Source of the DNA: Alphaproteobacteria bacterium
GTDB taxonomy: Bacteria > Pseudomonadota > Alphaproteobacteria > Rhodobacterales > Rhodobacteraceae
Direction: 5' to 3'
Length of the DNA: 33,589 nt
NCBI GenBank assembly: GCA_009908505.1
Contig: JAAAPD010000065.1
Span: 1 to 33,589, forward strand
In this document: in pieces, positions 16,622-23,910 of the stretch
Layout: each line of letters begins with the position of its first letter
Position numbering within the stretch: position 1 is the stretch's first letter
Made by a program: the position numbers and the translations under genes
Notes under the pieces: generated by a model
What the model was told of the DNA's origin: nothing
What the model saw: only the letters and a program-made list of their open reading frames with translations
Databases searched by the model: none

Positions 16622-17785
16622 TTACTGCCAGCGGCCCTCGAATGCCTCGGGCACCATCAGGATGTCGCGGTCCAGCGAGGTGACATCGCGCCGCCCGCAA
16701 AGGCCCATGGACACGTCCAGTTCCTTGTGGATGACTTCCAGGGCTTTGGTCACGCCGGCCTCGCCCATGGCGCCCAGCCCGTTGACATAGGCGCGACCGA
16801 TATAAGTGCCCTTGGCCCCCATGGCCAGCGCCTTGAGCACGTCCTGGCCCGACCGGATACCGCTGTCGAGGTGGACTTCTATCTTGTCACCCACCGTGTC
16901 CAGGATCCCGGGCAGGACGCGGATGGAACTGAGCGCGCCATCCAGCTGCCGGCCGCCATGGTTGGACACGATGATCGCGTCGGCGCCGACGTTCAGCGCC
17001 TCGAGCGCGTCGCGCGGATCCATGATGCCCTTGATGATCAGGGGACCGTCCCACATCTTGCGGAACTGGCGGATGCGATCCCAGTCCAACGCTTGATCGA
17101 AGGCCTCGGCGGTCCAGGTCGCAAGGGACGACCCATCGGTGACGCCCTTGGCATGGCCGATGACATTGCCGAAATTGCGCCGTTTGGTGCCCAGCATGCC
17201 AAGCCCCCAACGGACCTTGGTCATCATGTCGGCGACGGATTTGGCCGTCAGCTTGGGCGGGGCGGAAAGGCCGTTTTTGATGTCCTTGTGCCGCTGCCCC
17301 AATAATTGCAGGTCCACGGTGATAACCGCGGCCGAACATTTCGCCGCCTTGGCACGGTCGAACAGACGCTGCATGAAGTCATCGTCCTTTAGCGTGTAGA
17401 CCTGCATCCAGAAGGGTTTTTCGGTATGCGCGGCCACGTCCTCGATCGAGCAGATCGAAAGGGTGGACAGGGTGAAGGGCACGCCGAACTTCTCGGCCGC
17501 GCGGGCGGCCTTGATCTCGCCATCCGCCGATTGCATCCCGGTCAGGCCCACCGGGGCCAGGCCCACGGGCATGGAAACGTCCTGCCCGATCATCTTGCTG
17601 GCCGTGCTGCGCCCGGTCATGTCGATCGCGACACGCTGGCGAAGATGGATCTTTTCGAAATCAGAGGTGTTCTCGCGAAAGGTCTGTTCCGTCCAGCTGC
17701 CCGACTCTGCGTAGTCGTAGAACATCCGGGGCGTGCGGCGCCGGTGGAGGCGTTTGAGATCGTCGATGCAGGTGATAACGGGCAT
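16622..17785 (-). CDS. lldD: FMN-dependent L-lactate dehydrogenase / alpha-hydroxy-acid dehydrogenase
   Basis: This 387-residue flavoenzyme oxidises L-lactate, or a related 2-hydroxy acid, to the keto acid and passes electrons to the respiratory chain. Family features are FYDYAESGSWTE with the conserved tyrosine, TLSTLSICSIEDVAA, MQVYTLKDD, ITVDLQLLGQRHKDIKNG, LIIKGIMDP with the FMN lysine, SNHGGRQLDGALSS with the catalytic histidine and arginine, and DSGIRSGQDVLKALAMGAKG for FMN phosphate binding. Length matches LldD. No LldR regulator or lactate permease is nearby, though the convergent MFS gene touches it. Glycolate or mandelate-type substrates cannot be excluded. Confidence 0.9.
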   Translation of the reverse strand: MPVITCIDDLKRLHRRRTPRMFYDYAESGSWTEQTFRENTSDFEKIHLRQRVAIDMTGRSTASKMIGQDVSMPVGLAPVGLTGMQSADGEIKAARAAEKFGVPFTLSTLSICSIEDVAAHTEKPFWMQVYTLKDDDFMQRLFDRAKAAKCSAAVITVDLQLLGQRHKDIKNGLSAPPKLTAKSVADMMTKVRWGLGMLGTKRRNFGNVIGHAKGVTDGSSLATWTAEAFDQALDWDRIRQFRKMWDGPLIIKGIMDPRDALEALNVGADAIIVSNHGGRQLDGALSSIRVLPGILDTVGDKIEVHLDSGIRSGQDVLKALAMGAKGTYIGRAYVNGLGAMGEAGVTKALEVIHKELDVSMGLCGRRDVTSLDRDILMVPEAFEGRWQ

Positions 17786-17916
17786 GGCGGCGCCTTTTCG
17801 CTATATTGGTCAGGTTAGATTACCAATTCGGAGCTCTTCGCGCAATGGCCAAGGAAATCCGTCCGCAGGGCCAGACCTGCGGGCAAAGCTGCCGGACTTG
17901 GAAGCCAAAAGGGCTG

Positions 17917-18708
17917 TCAGGCGGAGTGCGCGCCGTCGGCAAGGGTTTTGACGAATGCCAGGACATCGGCGACGCTGTCGCCCTTGGCGATGCGGTCCAC
18001 GATGGCCGAACCGACAACCGCGCCATCGGCCACCTCGGCAATTGCCTTGGACCGTTCCGGTGTCTTGATACCAAAGCCCACGATGATGGGCAGGTCGGTC
18101 TGTGCCTTGATCCGGGCCACTTCCGGGCCGACATCGCCCGCTTCGGCATCCGCAGCGCCGGTGATCCCGGTGATCGATACGTAGTAAACGAAGCCAGAGG
18201 TGTTGGTCAGAACCTTGGGCAGGCGCTTGTCATCTGTGGTGGGCGTGGCCAGGCGGATGAAGTTCAGACCGGTCTTTTGCGCCGGGATGCAAAGCTCTTC
18301 ATCCTCCTCGGGCGGCAAGTCCACCACGATCAACCCGTCGATTCCGGCCTCTTTCGCCTGGTCCAGGAACAGGTCGACGCCGCGCGAATAGATCGGATTG
18401 TAGTAGCCCATCAGAACGATCGGCGTCGTATCGTCCTGCTTGCGCAATTCGCGGGCGATCTGCAGCGTCTTGTCGAGGTTCTGCCCGCCTTCCAACGCAC
18501 GTTGGCCGGCCAGCTGGATCGTCGGGCCGTCGGCCATCGGATCGGTAAAGGGCAGGCCCAGCTCGATGATGTCCACGCCCGCACCCGGAAGGCCCGTCAC
18601 GATCTCCAAAGAGGTGGCGTAATCCGGGTCACCCGCCATGACATAGGCGACGAAGGCTTTCTTGTTTTCGGCTTTCAGCGCGGCGAATTTGGCGTCGATG
18701 CGGGTCAT
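17917..18708 (-). CDS. trpA: Tryptophan synthase alpha subunit
   Basis: The 263-residue TIM-barrel protein cleaves indole-3-glycerol phosphate to indole and glyceraldehyde 3-phosphate and feeds indole to TrpB. The start is [22 protein letters not shown]; the catalytic glutamate is in [12 protein letters not shown], the aspartate in [10 protein letters not shown], and the phosphate-binding region includes [12 protein letters not shown] and [12 protein letters not shown] 18708 follows GAGGA by a few bases. The gene is alone on the minus strand, about 10 kb from trpF-trpB, so expression of the two subunits is not coupled by one operon. Separate trpA loci are known in this bacterial group. Confidence 0.97.
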   Translation of the reverse strand: MTRIDAKFAALKAENKKAFVAYVMAGDPDYATSLEIVTGLPGAGVDIIELGLPFTDPMADGPTIQLAGQRALEGGQNLDKTLQIARELRKQDDTTPIVLMGYYNPIYSRGVDLFLDQAKEAGIDGLIVVDLPPEEDEELCIPAQKTGLNFIRLATPTTDDKRLPKVLTNTSGFVYYVSITGITGAADAEAGDVGPEVARIKAQTDLPIIVGFGIKTPERSKAIAEVADGAVVGSAIVDRIAKGDSVADVLAFVKTLADGAHSA

Positions 18709-18768
18709 GGGGTGTCCTCTGAACTGGCTCCGCCCGATTTGCCCAATTTGCGCACCAAAGGCAATGGA

Positions 18769-19179
18769 TCAGCTTGGCGGTTCGTCACAGCCCACCATCC
18801 AGCGCACACCGAACCTGTCGGTCAGGGTGCCGAAACCGGCGCTCCAGAAGGTCGGCGCCCAAGCCATCGTGATCTCGCCACCCTCGGCCAGCTGATCGAA
18901 GATCGCCTTGGCTTCGGCCGCGGTTGCATAGTTGAGCTGCACCGCGCATCCCGCCATCGGATCGGACGTGCCCATGATGTTGTCGGAGGCCATGATCGTT
19001 CCGCTGGCGGTCTTGAGATTGCCATGCATGACCCAATCGCGGCGCTCGTCAGGCACTGGAAATTCGGGGGGCATGCCAGAGGCGTCCATGATCTCGGGCC
19101 TGGCGCCGAGGATTTCTCCATAGCGGTTCAGCGCATCGCGGCAATTTCCATTGAAAAAGAGGTAGGGTGAAATGGTCAT
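18769..19179 (-). CDS. VOC-family protein, PhnB/YjdN-like
   Basis: This 136-residue protein belongs to the glyoxalase/bleomycin-resistance fold, closest to PhnB-like members: SPYLFFNGNCRDALNRYGEILGA at the start, VMHGNLKTASGTIMASDN, NYATAAEAKAIFDQLAEGG and FGTLTDRFGVRWMV at the end. The PhnB-like group often lacks a complete metal site, and the function is usually unknown. ATG 19179 is preferred over the frame start at 19194 because the family sequence begins MTISPYL and the purine-rich AGGACCGCCC lies just upstream. It is an isolated gene between trpA and the divergent ychF. Confidence 0.88.
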   Translation of the reverse strand: MTISPYLFFNGNCRDALNRYGEILGARPEIMDASGMPPEFPVPDERRDWVMHGNLKTASGTIMASDNIMGTSDPMAGCAVQLNYATAAEAKAIFDQLAEGGEITMAWAPTFWSAGFGTLTDRFGVRWMVGCDEPPS

Positions 19180-19299
19180 GGGCGGTCCTCTCACAGTGTC
19201 CAGCGGTCTATGGCAGGCAATACCGCATTGTCAAAGCGCGCTTGCACTTGGGACCGCTGCAAACTAGGGATCCGGCAGAATTTCAAGGGGGACCGCGCC

Positions 19300-20397
19300 A
19301 TGGGCTTCAAGATGGGAATTGTGGGCTTGCCGAACGTGGGCAAGTCGACGCTGTTTAACGCGCTGACGCGTACCGCCGCCGCCCAGGCCGCGAACTTTCC
19401 CTTCTGCACGATCGAACCCAATGTGGGCGAGGTCAACGTGCCCGATGCGCGGCTGGAAACCCTCGCCGAGATCGCGAATTCGAAACAGATCATTCCCACA
19501 CGCATGACCTTCGTCGACATCGCCGGCCTGGTGAAGGGCGCATCCAAGGGCGAGGGGCTGGGCAACCAGTTCCTGGCCAATATCCGCGAGGTCGACGCCA
19601 TCGCCCATGTTTTGCGTTGTTTCGAGGATGGCGACGTGACCCATGTAGAGGGTCGTGTGGACCCGGTCGCCGACACCGAGGTGATTGAGACCGAGCTGAT
19701 GCTGGCCGACCTGGAAAGCATCGAGAAGCGCCGCGCCGGTCTGGTGCGCAAGCTCAAGGGCAATGACAAGGACGCCCAGCAGCAGGACCGTTTGCTCGCC
19801 GCCGCCCAGGAGGTTCTGGAAAGCGGTCAGCCCGCCCGCCTGGTCGAGGTGGATCACGAGGACGCCAAGGCCTGGAAGATGCTGCAACTGCTTACCACCA
19901 AGCCGGTGCTCTATGTCTGCAACGTGGGCGAGGCAGAGGCCGCCACCGGCAATGCCCATTCCGCAGCCGTCGCCGAGATGGCCGCGGCGCAGGGCAATTC
20001 CCACGTCATCATCTCGGCCCAGATCGAGGAAGAGATCAGCCAACTGGACGCCGAGGAGGCGGAAATGTTCCTAGAGGAGATGGGCCTGGAAGAGGCCGGG
20101 CTCGACCGGCTGATCAAGGCGGGCTATGCCCTGCTGCACTTGGAAACCTACTTCACCGTAGGTCCGAAAGAGGCGCGCGCCTGGACCGTCCCGGTGGGCA
20201 CGACGGCCCCCAAGGCGGCCGGGGTGATTCATGGTGATTTCGAAAAGGGTTTCATCCGGGCCGAAACCATCGCCTACGAGGATTTCGTCGCCCTGGGCGG
20301 CGAACAGGCGGCCAAAGAGGCCGGCAAGATGCGCGCCGAGGGCAAGGGCTATGTCGTCAAGGACGGTGACGTGCTGCACTTCCTGTTCAACACCTGA
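19300..20397 (+). CDS. ychF: Redox/ribosome-associated P-loop ATPase YchF
   Basis: This 365-residue protein is of the Obg family, YchF/OLA1 branch. It binds ATP rather than GTP and associates with ribosomes. Visible are the P-loop [29 protein letters not shown] (G3 region), CNVGEAE in place of the GTPase NKxD, and a C-terminal TGS domain with [13 protein letters not shown] and [15 protein letters not shown] 19300 follows AAGGGGG (about 19285-19291); the longer frame to 19210 lacks family sequence. It sits upstream of the tRNA-Ser gene. Confidence 0.97.
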   Translation: MGFKMGIVGLPNVGKSTLFNALTRTAAAQAANFPFCTIEPNVGEVNVPDARLETLAEIANSKQIIPTRMTFVDIAGLVKGASKGEGLGNQFLANIREVDAIAHVLRCFEDGDVTHVEGRVDPVADTEVIETELMLADLESIEKRRAGLVRKLKGNDKDAQQQDRLLAAAQEVLESGQPARLVEVDHEDAKAWKMLQLLTTKPVLYVCNVGEAEAATGNAHSAAVAEMAAAQGNSHVIISAQIEEEISQLDAEEAEMFLEEMGLEEAGLDRLIKAGYALLHLETYFTVGPKEARAWTVPVGTTAPKAAGVIHGDFEKGFIRAETIAYEDFVALGGEQAAKEAGKMRAEGKGYVVKDGDVLHFLFNT

Positions 20398-20459
20398 TTA
20401 CCGGCACGTTGCCAATTCTGCCCTTGCCACCCATGGCGCCTTTGATTAGACGGATCGGC

Positions 20460-20549
20460 GGAGACGTGGCCGAGTGGTCGAAGGCGCTCCCCTGCTAAGG
20501 GAGTAGGCGGGAAACCGTCTCGAGGGTTCGAATCCCTTCGTCTCCGCCA
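20460..20549 (+). tRNA. tRNA-Ser (anticodon GCU)
   Basis: The cloverleaf is complete. The acceptor stem is GGAGACG (20460-20466) with CGTCTCC (20539-20545), the discriminator G20546 and an encoded CCA (20547-20549). The anticodon stem is CTCCC/GGGAG around the loop CTGCTAA, giving anticodon GCT, which reads AGC/AGU. A long variable arm (around GTAGGCGGGAAACCGTCTC) and the T arm GAGGGTTCGAATCCCTTC mark it as class II serine tRNA. Such genes are frequent integration sites, and a tyrosine recombinase gene starts 143 bases downstream. Confidence 0.97.
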
Positions 20550-20637
20550 TTTTTCTCAAAATCGATATCTCATAACCGACTGATAGTAGGGCGGGATTCG
20601 GCATTTTCGCGCTGATGGCGGTCTTTGGTCCGCTTGA

Positions 20638-20672
20638 TTTGCTGCACATTTTGCTACACAATTTGCTGCACA
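20638..20672. repeat. Three 12-bp-spaced iterons upstream of the integrase
   Basis: TTTGCTGCACA (20638-20648), TTTGCTACACA (20650-20660) and TTTGCTGCACA (20662-20672) recur at exactly 12-base intervals with a single base change in the middle copy. They end 20 bases before the integrase start. They could be arm-type integrase sites or the operator of an excisionase or regulator; that is inference. Confidence 0.8.
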
Positions 20673-20691
20673 AATTGGGGATTTCTCCGCC

Positions 20692-21960
20692 ATGAGCATC
20701 GCGAAACGAGGCCGCCTCTACCACCTCCGCCGCCGTGTCCCGCGCAGGTATCGGGCCGTCGAGCCGCGCGAAACCGTCTGGATCAGCCTTCATACCGATT
20801 CCGAGACCATCGCCCGCAGCAAGGCAGATCGCGCGTGGAGCCAGATGATCGAGGCTTGGGAGGCGCGGCTAGCCGGGAACAGTGAAGATGCGGAGGCGCG
20901 CTACGAAGCGGCGCGCGACCTCGCCCGGGCGCGCGGCTTTCGGTATCTGGATGCGGGGGCCATCGCCAGGCTTCCGGTCGAGGACGTTGTCGAGCGCGTC
21001 GAGGCGATCCCGGCCCCGGCGAACGCACCCGACGCCATCGAGGCCGCCGCTCTTCTCGGCACTGTTCCCGAGCCGTGCATCACGGTCACCAAAGCGCTGG
21101 AACTCTATTGGGGGTTGGCCAAGGAAAAGACCCTCGGCAAGAGCGAGGACCAGCTGCGCCGCTGGGAAGCGCCGCGCAACAAGGCGATAAAGAACTTCGT
21201 CGCGGTCGTCGGCAACAAGGAGATCGCCAACATCACCCGCGACGACATGCTCGACTTCCGCCAGCACTGGCTCGACCGGATCGAGGCGGGAGAGGTCACG
21301 GCGAATTCGGCGAACAAGGACCTCATCCATCTGGGCGATGTGCTGAAGACCGTAAACACGATGAAGCGGCTTGGGCTGTCGCTGCCGCTGGGTGAATTGT
21401 CCTTCAAGGAGGGCGAGAAGCAGACGCGCCCGCCATTCAGCGAGGAGTGGATCAGGACGCGCCTGCTCGCCCCAGGCGCGCTGGACGGGTTGAACGGCCA
21501 GGCCCGCGCCCTGCTCTTCGGCATGGTCAACACGGGCTACCGGCCTTCCGAGGGCGCAGCGCTCACGGCGGACACGATCCGGCTGGACTGCGACGTTCCC
21601 CATATCTCCATCGAGCCCGAGGGACGGCAGTTGAAGAGCCACTACGCCCGCCGGGTGATCCCGCTGACCGGTGTCTCGCTGGAAGCTCTCAAGCAGTACC
21701 CCGAGGGCTTTCCCCGCTACCGGAACCGCGCCACACTGAGTGCAGTTGTGAACAAGTTCCTCCGCGCCAACGGCCTGCTCGAGACCCCGCGCCACTCGAT
21801 GTACTCCCTGCGACATGCCTTTGAAGACCGCATGCTTGCCGCCGGGATCGACGACCGCATCCGCCGCGACCTCTTCGGTCATCGGCTCGACCGGGAACGG
21901 TACGGCAAGGGCGCGTCGCTGGAACACGTCGCAGAACTCGTCGCCCGTCTCGCATTCTGA
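20692..21960 (+). CDS. int: Tyrosine recombinase (phage-type integrase)
   Basis: This 422-residue site-specific recombinase has an N-terminal arm-binding part (MSIAKRGRLYHLRRRVPRRYRAV), a SAM-like core-binding domain around residues 120-220, and a C-terminal catalytic domain. Catalytic residues can be placed: R in MVNTGYRPSEGAAL, K in LKSHYARRVIP, H-x-x-R in MYSLRHAFEDRM, H in LFGHRLDRER and the nucleophile Y in RYGKG. It belongs with integrases of DUF6538-type genomic islands. Its position 143 bp after tRNA-Ser suggests it integrated an element at that gene's 3' end. ATG 20692 lies next to CTCCGCC, with no strong ribosome-binding site. Confidence 0.94.
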   Translation: MSIAKRGRLYHLRRRVPRRYRAVEPRETVWISLHTDSETIARSKADRAWSQMIEAWEARLAGNSEDAEARYEAARDLARARGFRYLDAGAIARLPVEDVVERVEAIPAPANAPDAIEAAALLGTVPEPCITVTKALELYWGLAKEKTLGKSEDQLRRWEAPRNKAIKNFVAVVGNKEIANITRDDMLDFRQHWLDRIEAGEVTANSANKDLIHLGDVLKTVNTMKRLGLSLPLGELSFKEGEKQTRPPFSEEWIRTRLLAPGALDGLNGQARALLFGMVNTGYRPSEGAALTADTIRLDCDVPHISIEPEGRQLKSHYARRVIPLTGVSLEALKQYPEGFPRYRNRATLSAVVNKFLRANGLLETPRHSMYSLRHAFEDRMLAAGIDDRIRRDLFGHRLDRERYGKGASLEHVAELVARLAF

Positions 21961-22175
21961 GCCAGCAGCGCCCGCGCCCGGCGCTCCACCTCCGACAACC
22001 GCTTCTCCTTCTTCCAGGCCGCGGCCAGTTCTGCCTCCAACCGCTCGAAGATCGGCGCGAAGGCCGGGTCCTCCGCGACAAGCATCGCGACCTTCGTCAA
22101 TGCCACCTCGAGCCGCGCGGCATCGACCGGTTGGGCCGAGCGCGTACATCGGGAGGTTGGGCGAGACGGTGTCAT
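21879..22175 (-). CDS. Small helical hypothetical protein convergent with the integrase
   Basis: This roughly 98-residue frame encodes a plausible charged helical segment, VDAARLEVALTKVAMLVA, then EDPAFAPIFERLEAEL and WKKEKRLSEVERRARALLA. This amphipathic pattern, with Ala, Glu and Arg regularly spaced, looks like a real protein rather than a shadow. I think similar small proteins often sit beside integrases in this bacterial group, but that is from memory. The last 82 bases overlap the integrase gene end on the other strand. The start is uncertain: ATG 22175, ATG 22187 and a frame start at 22256 are possible and none has a clear ribosome-binding site. Function is unknown. Confidence 0.45.
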   Translation of the reverse strand: MTPSRPTSRCTRSAQPVDAARLEVALTKVAMLVAEDPAFAPIFERLEAELAAAWKKEKRLSEVERRARALLAQNARRATSSATCSSDAPLPYRSRSSR

Positions 22176-22532
22176 GCCGACAAGCATGGGGCCAAGCATT
22201 TGGCTTGTGCAGGGCCCGCGAACGCGCCGCGTAAAGCGGCCAGTTGCAGCGTGCAAATCGGACGGGGAGCCCTCCGAGCGCCCGGCTCAAATCGAAGCAC
22301 TGAAGTGAGCATCTTGGCGGTCGCGCCCGGCCCCCGACTCATCCGTCTGGGAGCGTCGCCCGAGCCTGCATTCTTGGGGCTTTGAACGCGCGCCGAGAGC
22401 TGGTTTCGGAGGGCTGCGGAAGACAACTGGAAGAAGGGCAAGATAAAAGCGCCTGCCACGAATGCCGCAAGTCACTGACGTGACTAGCGTTTTCGCGTGC
22501 ATGCAAATCGGTCGTGTGCAGGTTTCCTGCAA

Positions 22533-22573
22533 TTTCGCAGTGTTTTCAGACCTCTGGTATGCACACTGCGAAA
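22533..22573. repeat. Perfect 11-bp inverted repeat
   Basis: TTTCGCAGTGT (22533-22543) and ACACTGCGAAA (22563-22573) are exact reverse complements with 19 bases between. No T-run follows on either side. It may be a protein-binding site or part of a structured RNA. Confidence 0.6.
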
Positions 22574-22632
22574 ACCCGCTCTTGGCAGCTACTCTTTAGA
22601 CGAGGCGACGAGTCCGAGTATCAAGAGATGGT

Positions 22633-22662
22633 ATCTTGCGCCCAACAATGGGAGCGCAAGAT
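22633..22662. repeat. 9-bp perfect inverted repeat with a nearby inverted copy
   Basis: ATCTTGCGC (22633-22641) and GCGCAAGAT (22654-22662) are exact reverse complements with 12 bases between, which themselves contain CC/GG pairs. The right arm and flank (22646-22667) recur inverted at 22927-22947 with one mismatch and one missing base, and GCAAGATAAAAG (22656-22667) also occurs directly at 22438-22449. Confidence 0.55.
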
Positions 22663-22983
22663 AAAAGAGGTACGGCAACACGTGCCTAGGTGTCTGATGT
22701 TGATGAAGAAATCGCACGGCAACCCTCCAACCCTTGCCGCTTAAAGGCACCTAAATATCTGATCTGGCGTTGAATTCGACGCCTCCAAAGAACGCCCATC
22801 AGGAATGTGCCGTTGTATTATTCCCGCGAAGTCAGTGCGTTAACCGTATTGTTGCCGCATCGCGTGCAGGGGCGCGGCTGAATAAAGTCAGTCACAACAA
22901 CCAGTTGCGGGCCGAATGCGGCACCCCTTTTATCTCGCGCTCCATTGATGCGCTGTTTGTTGGCCATGTCTCGTCAACACAAT

Positions 22984-23823
22984 TCAGTGAAAGCTTGCTT
23001 GAAAGCTGGTTGCCGTGAGCGACACATGCGCATCAAGCGGCGGGCGCAACTCGAAAGCCTTGGGCGTTCGTGCGAAGTTCCAAAGGCGAAACAAGCACCA
23101 TTCCTCGCGCCGTTCATCTGCCACTGCAAGTTCATTGCGCGAGACATGGAACGGCGTGCGTTCCCACCCGTTTGTTGTCTTCACCTCGATGAGACGCTGC
23201 CGTCCGTCTGCATCGAAACTGGCAATATCATAGCCCGCGCCATCCCCTTCTTCTTCGGAAACCCAGCGGATTTGTTGCGCCAAGTCCTCCCGCCCCGCTG
23301 CAGTCAGAGTGTCACGCTCGTGCTTCAAGACGCGCTCTTCTCCAGCTTTGCCAAGAGTGCGGTTGCGTTCGTCTCGCGCGGCCACGTCGAACTTCTTGGC
23401 GATGTGGAGCATCTGCTCAAGCTCGTCCGGCGGCGGTTGGTTGGTCAACGTCGGTGCAGGCCCGACCCAGAGTTGCGCCGCCTCGGCCATGCCGTCAACT
23501 GGCCGGGAAGAAAGGGTGCGGTGCGTCCAGCCGGGGTTGCAATCCAGCCATCGTGCGACCGCGTCGACGAGGCTGGTCTGGAAATTGAAGGCCGGTTTGT
23601 ACCCCATGATCCAAGCCTCGCCGAGCCCCTTAAGCACGGCACTGATATTCTGATGTTTGAACTCGACCGACCCGTCCGAGCGGTCGTTGAGGCGCGGTAG
23701 AAGCTGCCGTCGATGCTCGGCCTTGTTGTAGGGATGGCCTGCCACATCTTCGGCCAGCATCGCGAAGTAATCCGCGACGATCAGGTCATTCTCGGCATCT
23801 GTCCACGCTTGGCTCGACATCAT
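22984..23823 (-). CDS. DUF3883 (NOV_C) domain protein, putative PD-(D/E)xK-like nuclease
   Basis: The 279-residue protein has an N-terminal helical part (about 5-95; AENDLIVADYFAMLAEDV, PYNKAEHRR, SVEFKHQNISAVL) and a C-terminal DUF3883/NOV_C domain (about 155-255). The latter shows GEERVLKHER, GAGYDIASFDADGRQRLIEV, then KTT, TPFHVSRNE and CLFRLWNF. D199, E213 and K215 fit the active-site pattern of PD-(D/E)xK nucleases, with E163 as a possible helix residue; the fold assignment is inference. DUF3883 is frequent in restriction-like and defence loci. The gene lies 87 bases after the UvrD-type helicase on the same strand, so they probably form one operon. ATG 23823 or the adjacent ATG 23820 is the start. 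Confidence 0.85.
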   Translation of the reverse strand: MMSSQAWTDAENDLIVADYFAMLAEDVAGHPYNKAEHRRQLLPRLNDRSDGSVEFKHQNISAVLKGLGEAWIMGYKPAFNFQTSLVDAVARWLDCNPGWTHRTLSSRPVDGMAEAAQLWVGPAPTLTNQPPPDELEQMLHIAKKFDVAARDERNRTLGKAGEERVLKHERDTLTAAGREDLAQQIRWVSEEEGDGAGYDIASFDADGRQRLIEVKTTNGWERTPFHVSRNELAVADERREEWCLFRLWNFARTPKAFELRPPLDAHVSLTATSFQASFH

Positions 23824-23857
23824 GCCAGGCTAGGGGAAGGTCAGGCTTATGTCACTT

Positions 23858-23869
23858 AGTTGCGCAACT
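23858..23869. repeat. Perfect 12-bp palindrome between helicase and DUF3883 genes
   Basis: AGTTGCGCAACT reads the same on both strands and sits in the only gap (87 bases) of the helicase-DUF3883 pair, 35 bases upstream of the DUF3883 start. It may be an operator for a separate promoter, or a chance palindrome. Confidence 0.4.
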
Positions 23870-23910
23870 TTGGGTGCTTGCGCCCGACGTGATGGGTCTT
23901 GCTAGTGTAT

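Larger units (their letters stand above)
22257..22983. other. Gene-poor interval rich in inverted repeats
   Basis: No convincing gene is seen here. The base composition is visibly less GC-rich than the core genome. It holds AGTCAC/GTGACT (22470-22485), an 11-bp perfect inverted repeat (22533-22573), a 9-bp one (22633-22662), and an inverted copy of the latter's right flank at 22927-22947. The only longer plus-strand frame (22514-22744, 76 codons) has no family signature or ribosome-binding site. Confidence 0.5.

Noticed and set aside
20446..20793. Minus-strand 115-codon frame across the tRNA gene
   Set aside because: Its C-terminal part is the antisense of the tRNA-Ser gene, and its middle part (LCSKLCSKMCSK) is just the iterons read in reverse. 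It is not a plausible gene.
20869..22290. Long minus-strand frame (473 codons) opposite the integrase
   Set aside because: It mirrors the integrase in a GC-rich region. The integrase has clear catalytic residues, while this frame shows no domain.
22514..22744. 76-codon plus-strand frame in the gene-poor interval
   Set aside because: There is no ribosome-binding site or recognised domain, and the frame runs through two inverted repeats, so coding is unlikely.
22633..22775. Possible integron attC site (GCCCAAC and GTTGAAT core-like sequences)
   Set aside because: The core-like heptamers are short and degenerate, and no integron-type integrase or cassette array is seen. A chance match is more likely.
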